Assembly: GCA_002344055.1 (NCBI GenBank)
Contig: DDTH01000013.1
Span: forward strand, 209,740 to 273,739
DNA length: 64,000 nt
DNA from: Sphingomonadales bacterium UBA2369
GTDB lineage: Bacteria > Pseudomonadota > Alphaproteobacteria > Sphingomonadales > Sphingomonadaceae
Direction of reading: 5' to 3'
The translations under genes and the position numbers were made by a program. Below are positions 58,747 to 64,000 of the stretch, piece after piece (positions within the stretch are counted from its first letter, which is position 1; each line of letters begins with the position of its first letter). The notes under the pieces were generated by a model. It ran no database searches, was not told where the DNA came from, and saw only the letters and a program-made list of their open reading frames with translations.

Positions 58747-58881
58747 TTCACGCCAAGGCGCCAAGGCGCGAAGAGAATGTTGGTCCGCGCGCAGCGCATT
58801 CGCTCCAATCGAAAGAACATATGGGCGCTGCGCGCCGAGACGGGTTGTTGGGCTTTGCGCCTTGGCGCCTTGGCGTGAAAT
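58747..58881. repeat. Long intergenic inverted repeat, copy 2
   Basis: Arms 58747-58774 and 58854-58881 (TTTCACGCCAAGGCGCCAAG outward) match at 26 of 28 positions. Inside them is a second inverted repeat, CGCGCAGCGC with GCGCTGCGCG. The whole 135-base element fills the gap between the two terminase genes and is related to the element at 45345. Confidence 0.75.
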
Positions 58882-59648
58882 CATTCTTCGGTCTGCTCCT
58901 CCGGCGGAGGCAGAGGGCGGCGGGCGCCGAGGGCGGCGAGTTTCCGGTCGAGGGCGGCGATGGCTTCCTCGAAGGTCCAGCTTTTCTGGTGGCCGGGGGC
59001 GACGGCGCGCTGCCCGATCGCGCCGTTGCGTCGTTCGTAGCGGGCGAGCAATTGCATGACGCGTTCGAATTCCCGGGCGATCTCGCCAGTGGGGCAGAGG
59101 CCCTCGCGCATGAGGCGTTGCGCCTCCAGCCGCTGGCGCACTGCTTCGGCCTCCAGCAGCGCATAGGCATGGGCGAGCGCTTCGTCCCAGGCGGCGGCGA
59201 AGGCGGCGTCCTTGCGGCGATGCGTGGTAACGGTGCCGTAGCCCACGCCGGCAGCCTGTGCGGCGGCATGTGCATCGGCGGTGCCGGCGAAATGATCGAG
59301 GAAGATGCGTTTGCGCCCTTCATGAAAGCGCGGGCGGCGGACGATGCGGCGCTGCAGGATGCGATTGCGATTGGGGGCGATGGACGCATCCGGATTGTCC
59401 GCGAGATGTCTGGAAGCGGCATTGAAGGCGGCGCGTTGCTCCGCCGCGGACAGATCGACCGCCCAGCACCAGGCCAGATCGAACAGCGGATCGCGGCGGC
59501 GGGCGTAATAGAAGCCGTTGGCGGTGAAGCCCGCGCGGGCGGCGGCGTCATCCCGCCGGAGGCCTTCACGCAAAGCGTGGAGGAAGGCGGCCTTCGCCTC
59601 CTCATCGATGCGGTGCTGCTTCCGCCCGTTCGACTCGCCCAAGCTCAC
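58881..59648 (-). CDS. Probable terminase small subunit, GTA type
   Basis: A 255-residue DNA-binding-type protein with two helix-turn-helix-like repeats: FLHALREGLRRDDAAARAGF continuing into FYYARRRDPLFDLAW, and FLDHFAGTADAHAAAQAAGV continuing into HRRKDAAFAAAWDEALAHAY. The C-terminus is basic and glutamate-rich. Its position directly upstream of the large terminase supports a small terminase or packaging adaptor. The GTG at 59648 is chosen as the start; the open frame extends further upstream. Confidence 0.72.
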   Translation of the reverse strand: MSLGESNGRKQHRIDEEAKAAFLHALREGLRRDDAAARAGFTANGFYYARRRDPLFDLAWCWAVDLSAAEQRAAFNAASRHLADNPDASIAPNRNRILQRRIVRRPRFHEGRKRIFLDHFAGTADAHAAAQAAGVGYGTVTTHRRKDAAFAAAWDEALAHAYALLEAEAVRQRLEAQRLMREGLCPTGEIAREFERVMQLLARYERRNGAIGQRAVAPGHQKSWTFEEAIAALDRKLAALGARRPLPPPEEQTEE

Positions 59649-59809
59649 TTCACAGCATGGAACATAAAACGAACGAGTAGGAAAGTTCCTATTCACGACA
59701 GTGTGTGGGCGGAAGGTGAGACGAAAAGAACAAGGTCGTCCGGCGGACCGTGCATCCATTCCGCCACCGGCACGTTTGGTCAGGGCAATTTCAATCGAGG
59801 AGATTTCCC

Positions 59810-60190
59810 ATGGCCGACCTGAGCCGCGTGAAGGAACATATGGAAGTGATCGGCGCCGATGGCGTCCATGTCGGCACGGTCGACAAGGTAGACGGCAACC
59901 GCATCAAGCTGACCAAGAAGGACAGCGGATCGCACGGCCATCATCATTATATTTCCGGCGGACTGGTCGCGACGGTGGAGGGCGACAGGGTGCGCCTGTC
60001 GGCCAATGGCGACAATGCCGTGCTGCTCGAGGAGGAGGCCGATGGCCGGGCCATTTCGGACAGCAGCGGCACGCTGAAGAAAGTCGCGATCGGTGTCGCG
60101 GCGGCCGGTGCGGTCGCCGCCGCGGGCGCGGTCATCTACAACAAAGTGAAGGGCAAGGGTGAAAAGGAAGAGGCCGCAGCCGCCGCCTGA
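59810..60190 (+). CDS. DUF2171-type protein with C-terminal membrane segment
   Basis: A 126-residue protein with a PRC-barrel-like domain of the DUF2171 kind (MADLSRVKEHMEVIGADGVH, VGTVDKVDGNRIKLTKKDSG), a histidine cluster (HGHHHYI), and a small alanine-rich hydrophobic segment near the end (VAIGVAAAGAVAAAGAVIYN) followed by a charged tail. Relatives are induced by stress. GAGGAG precedes the ATG at normal spacing. A terminator follows. Confidence 0.85.
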   Translation: MADLSRVKEHMEVIGADGVHVGTVDKVDGNRIKLTKKDSGSHGHHHYISGGLVATVEGDRVRLSANGDNAVLLEEEADGRAISDSSGTLKKVAIGVAAAGAVAAAGAVIYNKVKGKGEKEEAAAAA

Positions 60191-60215
60191 CCCGCGCGGA
60201 AAAGCCGAGCTTTCA

Positions 60216-60254
60216 GGCCCGCCGCAGCCATGCTAGCGGCGGGCCTTCTTCTTT
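60216..60254 (+). terminator. Rho-independent terminator
   Basis: GGCCCGCCGC (60216-60225) and GCGGCGGGCC (60236-60245) form a perfect ten-pair stem with a ten-base loop, followed by TTCTTCTTT. It ends the 59810 gene. Confidence 0.8.
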
Positions 60255-60269
60255 GGGGAGGGTGCCGTC

Positions 60270-60632
60270 ATGGCCATGCTTGATTCTTTGCTCGCGCAGG
60301 CGGGAAATATCGATCTGAACGGTCTCGCGGCGAAGGTCGGCCTGAATGGCGACCAGCTGCGCACCGGAGCGGAATCGATCATCGGCCGCATCACCGGCAA
60401 TGGCGAGACGCCGGATCAGGCCGCGGAAGGCGCGGCGGCGGAAACCGGGCTGCCGCTCGGCAATCTGCAGGCGCTGGCGCCGATGCTGGGCGGCCTGCTG
60501 TCGCAGATCGACGTGTCGAGCCTGCTCAGCAATCCCTCCGCTTTGCTCTCCGGCCTCGACCGCGATGGCGACGGCGCGGTGATGGATGATCTCACCGACA
60601 TGGCGAAGGGCCTGTTCGGCGGGCGGAGCTAG
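60270..60632 (+). CDS. Small alanine/leucine-rich hypothetical protein
   Basis: A 120-residue helical protein. The end holds LDRDGDGAVMDDLTDMAKGL, a sequence close to an EF-hand calcium loop. The middle (LPLGNLQALAPMLGGLLSQI) resembles short helical repeats of DUF937-type proteins. It has a ribosome site (GGGGAGGG) upstream and ends overlapping the stop of the convergent DUF885 gene by four bases. Confidence 0.75.
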   Translation: MAMLDSLLAQAGNIDLNGLAAKVGLNGDQLRTGAESIIGRITGNGETPDQAAEGAAAETGLPLGNLQALAPMLGGLLSQIDVSSLLSNPSALLSGLDRDGDGAVMDDLTDMAKGLFGGRS

Positions 60633-62455
60633 CCCCGCCGCCGCGCCGCGATCATCTGATCCACTTCGCGCTCGACGATGGTGAGCGGTCGTGAACCGCC
60701 GCCGACGACCAGATCGTTGAACGCGCGCAGATCGAAGCGGCGGCCGAGCGCCGCGCGGGCGCGGTCGCGCTGGCGGTTGATCTCGGTATGGCCGACCTTG
60801 TAGCCGCAGGCCTGGCCGGGCCAGACGGAATAGCGGTCGATCTCGTTGGTGACGCTGTCCACGGTGCCGCCGGTCGCCTCGGCGAACCAGCTGCGGGCAT
60901 GATCGCGGGTCCAGCGCTTGGAATGGATGCCGGTATCGACCACCAGCCGCGCGGCGCGGAAGGCCATCGACTGGTAATAGCCCAATTGCCCTTCGGGATT
61001 GTCCTCATAGACGCCGAGTTCGCCGGCGAGTTGCTCGCCATAGAGCGCCCAGCCTTCTGAAAAGGCGCTGAAGCCGTAAACGGTGACGGCGCGGGCGAGC
61101 GGCAGGCGATTGGCATATTCGCCGGCCCAGACATGGCCGGGAATCGCCTCGTGATAGGTCAGGCTCGGCAGGTCGATGCGGCTGTGCATATCGGTGCTTC
61201 TGAGGTTGATCCAGAAGCGGCCGGGGACGCTGCCGTCGATCGAGCCGGCCCCGCCATAGGCGCCGGGGGCGCCCATTTCCTCGGCCGGGGCGATGCGGCG
61301 GACCTCGACATTGCCGGCGACGAGGGTGCCGAACGCCTGCGAAAGGCGCGGGCGCAGTTCGGCGAGCTGGGCCTGGATGAAGGCGATGATCTCGGCGCGG
61401 CCGGGATCTCCCTCGGCGAAGGTGTAGCGGCGATCGCGGAGCATGGCGCGGTAACGGTCGCTGACGCTGCCCGAGGTGAAGCCCAGCTGGCGCATCAGCC
61501 GGTCCATCTCGGCCGTGTAGTGGCGCAATTCCTCCAGGCCCTGTTCGTGGACCTGATCCGGCGTCCGGCGGGTGGTGGTCGCGGCGGCGAGGGTCCAGGC
61601 ATAATATTCGGCGCCGCGCGGCAGCTTCCCGACGCCGAAATCGGCGGTGGCGCGGCGGCGATGCTGCTCGATCTCCTCGATCTGGCGGCCGAGCGCGGGG
61701 GCGACGTCGCGGCGGGCGATCTGCGCGGCCCGCGCGCGCCAGTCGCCGGGAATGGCGGCGGCCCGGGTGGCGAGCGAGGTGACGATCAGCCATTCGCCGG
61801 GATCGCCCTCACGCGTGCGGCGCAGCGCCGCCAGCGTCTTGTCGAGCACAGCGTCGGGCGCGATCACGCCCTGCTCGCGCTGGGCGCGCAGGCGGTCGGT
61901 CTCGTCGTCCAGCTGCTTGGCATGCTGCGACAGGCGGGCTAGGTAGGTTTCGGCGTCGTCGCGGCTTTCGATCGTATGGTCGGCGTCGAGGAATTTGGGC
62001 AGGTCGATGTACGAGCCCATATTCTGCGCGACCGGATAAGGCCCGTTGCGCCAGCTCGACACGCCGACATCGCCATAGGGAAAGGCATAGCCGTCAATGC
62101 CGGTCTGATAGGAGGCACGGACGGTATCGACGTTGGACCGGGTCTGTGGGGAGAGGCCGGCAGCGGGGAGGGCGCTCAGCCGCTGCACCGCCGAACGCAA
62201 CCAGGCCAGTTCCGCCTGCTGTCCGGCTTGCGACTTGTCGCCGATCTTCGCGCGCAGATCGGCGCGGCTGCGCTTGTCGATACCGAGCGTGGTGGCGGTT
62301 TCGGGGAACATCCGCAGATGCTCCTCCGCCAGTTCGCCGAGGAGAATGTTCGCCCGCGCGTCCCGGTTCGACTGCGCGGCGAGCGGGGCGGGAATGCCGC
62401 TCGCCAGGGCGAGCGCACCCGCGCCGCCTATGATCTCACGCCGGTTGAACGCCAT
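60629..62455 (-). CDS. DUF885 family exported protein (putative metallopeptidase)
   Basis: A 608-residue protein with a twin-arginine-type signal (NRREIIGGAGALALASGIPA). The C-terminal half has SLTYHEAIPGHVWAGEYANR, an H-E-x3-G-H pattern, and FSEGWALYGEQLAGELGVYE, the second metal-ligand region, as in this family. It is thought to be a periplasmic zinc peptidase; substrates are unknown. The ATG at 62455 puts the twin-arginine motif at the N-terminus. Confidence 0.88.
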   Translation of the reverse strand: MAFNRREIIGGAGALALASGIPAPLAAQSNRDARANILLGELAEEHLRMFPETATTLGIDKRSRADLRAKIGDKSQAGQQAELAWLRSAVQRLSALPAAGLSPQTRSNVDTVRASYQTGIDGYAFPYGDVGVSSWRNGPYPVAQNMGSYIDLPKFLDADHTIESRDDAETYLARLSQHAKQLDDETDRLRAQREQGVIAPDAVLDKTLAALRRTREGDPGEWLIVTSLATRAAAIPGDWRARAAQIARRDVAPALGRQIEEIEQHRRRATADFGVGKLPRGAEYYAWTLAAATTTRRTPDQVHEQGLEELRHYTAEMDRLMRQLGFTSGSVSDRYRAMLRDRRYTFAEGDPGRAEIIAFIQAQLAELRPRLSQAFGTLVAGNVEVRRIAPAEEMGAPGAYGGAGSIDGSVPGRFWINLRSTDMHSRIDLPSLTYHEAIPGHVWAGEYANRLPLARAVTVYGFSAFSEGWALYGEQLAGELGVYEDNPEGQLGYYQSMAFRAARLVVDTGIHSKRWTRDHARSWFAEATGGTVDSVTNEIDRYSVWPGQACGYKVGHTEINRQRDRARAALGRRFDLRAFNDLVVGGGSRPLTIVEREVDQMIAARRRG

Positions 62456-62480
62456 GGCGGTTACTCTCCGTTCGGACGGG

Positions 62481-62942
62481 TCAGGAAATCGCCGGTGTCG
62501 CGGCGGCCGGGACCACGAGCAGCGAGCCGCCCTCGATGCCGACGATTTGGACGCGCGCCCCGGCGGGGACATCCTCGCCCCGCGCCGACCAGACGCTGTC
62601 GCCCACTTTCACCCGTCCTTGCCCATTCTCGATCGCGTCCAGCACCGTGACCGATTGCCCGATCAGGCGAGCGGCGCGATCGTTCAGCAGCGGATCGCTG
62701 CTGACGAGCGCCTTGGCCGCCTGTGACCGCCGCGCGATCAGCACCATGACGATCGACGAGATGCCGAACACGACAAGCTGCGCCTCCACGCCCACCCCGG
62801 TGGCGAAGGCGACCACGCCGGCGATCACCGCCGCGGCGGCGATCCAGACCAGGAAGATCCCCGGCACCGCCAGCTCGGTCAAGGCGAGCAAGGCGGCGGC
62901 GGCGACCCAATACCAGCCCGCGTCGATTTCCCCCCAGTTCAT
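62481..62942 (-). CDS. NfeD-family membrane protein
   Basis: A 153-residue protein with three hydrophobic segments (about residues 10 to 75) and a C-terminal OB-fold (GQSVTVLDAIENGQGRVKVG, DSVWSARGEDVPAGARVQIV). It is the short NfeD type, which pairs with SPFH proteins in the membrane. Its ATG overlaps the stop of the SPFH gene by one base. Confidence 0.94.
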   Translation of the reverse strand: MNWGEIDAGWYWVAAAALLALTELAVPGIFLVWIAAAAVIAGVVAFATGVGVEAQLVVFGISSIVMVLIARRSQAAKALVSSDPLLNDRAARLIGQSVTVLDAIENGQGRVKVGDSVWSARGEDVPAGARVQIVGIEGGSLLVVPAAATPAIS

Positions 62943-63931
62943 CAATTGCTCCCCGGATCGCGGTCGCGCCGCGTGTTGGGAACGCCGGTAGAGGCGGCGG
63001 GCATCAGGCCGACGCCGCCCTTATTGTTGCTGAGCGCGTCGCGGGCGATCTCGCCAATGCCGCCCAGCGTGCCGATGAGCTGCGTCGCCTCGACCGGGAA
63101 CAATATGGTCTTGGCATTGGGCGAGGTGGCGAAGCTCCCGACCGCATCGGTATATTTCTGCGCGATGAAGTAATTGAGCGCTTGCGGATTGCCGTTGGCG
63201 ATGGCGTCGCTGACCATCTGCGTTGCCTTCGCCTCGGCCTCCGCCTCACGCTCGCGCGCCTCGGCGTCGCGGAAGGCGGCTTCGCGGCGGCCCTCGGCCT
63301 CCAGGATCTGCGATTGCTTCTCGCCCTCCGCCTTCAGGATGGCGGCGGCGCGGAAGCCCTCGGCGTCCAGGATGTTGGCGCGCTTCTCACGCTCGGCCTT
63401 CATCTGCCGCGCCATGGCGTTGACGATGTCGTGCGGCGGACGGATGTCCTTGATCTCGACGCGGGTGATCTTCACCCCCCACGCTTCGGTCGCGTGATCG
63501 ATGACGTTCAGCAGCCGGGCATTGATCTCGTCGCGCTTGGACAATGTCTCGTCCAGGTCCATCGAGCCCATGACGGTGCGCAAATTCGTCGTCACGAGGT
63601 TCAGGATGGCATTGTAGAGGTCCGACACCTCGTAGGCGGCCTTGGCGGCATCCAGCACCTGAAAGAAGACCACGCCATCGGTCGAAACCATGGCATTGTC
63701 CTTGGTGATGATCTCCTGGCCCGGAATATCGAGCACCTGCTCCATCATGTTGATGCGCCGCCCGACCCGGTAGAAAAAGGCCGGCACGAAGATCAGCCCC
63801 GGCCGCGCCACGTCGGTGAAGCGGCCGAAATGCTCGATCGTGTACTGAAAGCCCTGCCGGACCTGCTTCACGCTGGCGAAGAGATAGAGGACGACCGTCG
63901 CCACGACGACGAGGATGATGGTTTCAATCAC
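62942..63931 (-). CDS. SPFH/stomatin-family membrane protein (QmcA-like)
   Basis: A 329-residue protein with an N-terminal membrane anchor (IETIILVVVATVVLYLFASV), the SPFH domain (RFTDVARPGLIFVPAFFYRV, EIITKDNAMVSTDGVVFFQV) and a long alanine/glutamate-rich coiled coil (about residues 170 to 250). It scaffolds membrane domains and acts with NfeD, here encoded directly downstream. The remaining 69 bases of the window must hold its promoter, but no clear elements were seen. Confidence 0.95.
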   Translation of the reverse strand: MIETIILVVVATVVLYLFASVKQVRQGFQYTIEHFGRFTDVARPGLIFVPAFFYRVGRRINMMEQVLDIPGQEIITKDNAMVSTDGVVFFQVLDAAKAAYEVSDLYNAILNLVTTNLRTVMGSMDLDETLSKRDEINARLLNVIDHATEAWGVKITRVEIKDIRPPHDIVNAMARQMKAEREKRANILDAEGFRAAAILKAEGEKQSQILEAEGRREAAFRDAEAREREAEAEAKATQMVSDAIANGNPQALNYFIAQKYTDAVGSFATSPNAKTILFPVEATQLIGTLGGIGEIARDALSNNKGGVGLMPAASTGVPNTRRDRDPGSN

Positions 63932-64000
63932 GATTCCCGGCTCCCGCTGTGTACCGGGGCATCATGGGGGGAAGTGGGGTTTGGGGGAAGGGGGAATGCG

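Noticed and set aside
1..64000. CRISPR arrays, rRNA, tRNA, insertion sequences, integrase and PEP-CTERM substrate proteins
   Set aside because: No repeat-spacer pattern, RNA gene signature, transposase or integrase motif, or C-terminal VPEP-plus-membrane-segment signal was found by reading both strands.

Overview
The window comes from a high-GC alphaproteobacterium, most likely a sphingomonad. The basis is the ChvI/ChvG, HprK, RapZ, EIIA and HPr cluster next to pckA, a complete exosortase A (XrtA) exopolysaccharide locus, GTA-type terminase genes and sphingomonad-style intergenic inverted repeats. No rRNA, tRNA, CRISPR array, insertion sequence or integrase was found.

Positions 1 to about 21.2 kb hold the larger part of a P2-like prophage, cut by the left edge inside the tail sheath gene FI. 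P and Q (terminase, portal) run rightwards. The other structural genes run leftwards: O, N, M, L, X, a lysis cassette (lysozyme, holin-like protein, overlapping Rz/Rz1), R and S; then J, I, H, a fibre chaperone, a tailspike and an adenine methylase; then V, W and FI. P2 has V-W before J-I-H, so the modules are permuted. Three copies of a 25-bp palindrome (TGTTGTAGA, 7 bases, TCTACAACA) sit exactly where P2 has its Ogr-activated late promoters, which divides the late genes into four transcription units. The right end carries a HicA/HicB toxin-antitoxin pair with four copies of an AT-rich palindrome, a small unknown gene, a four-cysteine protein and a helix-turn-helix protein. An array of five hairpins lies between the tailspike and methylase genes.

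From 21.7 to 24.6 kb are a Tat-exported cysteine-repeat protein whose mRNA leader can sequester its own ribosome binding site, a JmjC-type oxygenase and trxB. From 24.6 to 42.9 kb is the XrtA locus. On the minus strand: an acetyltransferase, an acyl carrier protein and two hydrolases. On the plus strand: acyl-CoA ligase, PLP decarboxylase, export protein, chain-length determinant, tyrosine kinase, outer-membrane barrel, ATPase, deacetylase, FemAB protein, glycosyltransferase, exosortase and amidotransferase. Together these would make, export and modify an exopolysaccharide and process PEP-CTERM proteins.

From 42.9 to 55.3 kb are housekeeping and regulatory genes: truA, fmt, recR, def, rmuC, a META lipoprotein, an rRNA/tRNA methyltransferase, then the regulatory PTS and ChvGI cluster divergent from pckA. 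From 55.3 to 60 kb is a mosaic segment with small hypothetical genes, a stand-alone SIR2-like gene and an orphan GTA-type terminase pair. The window ends with two stress-type small proteins, a DUF885 protein and an NfeD/SPFH pair.
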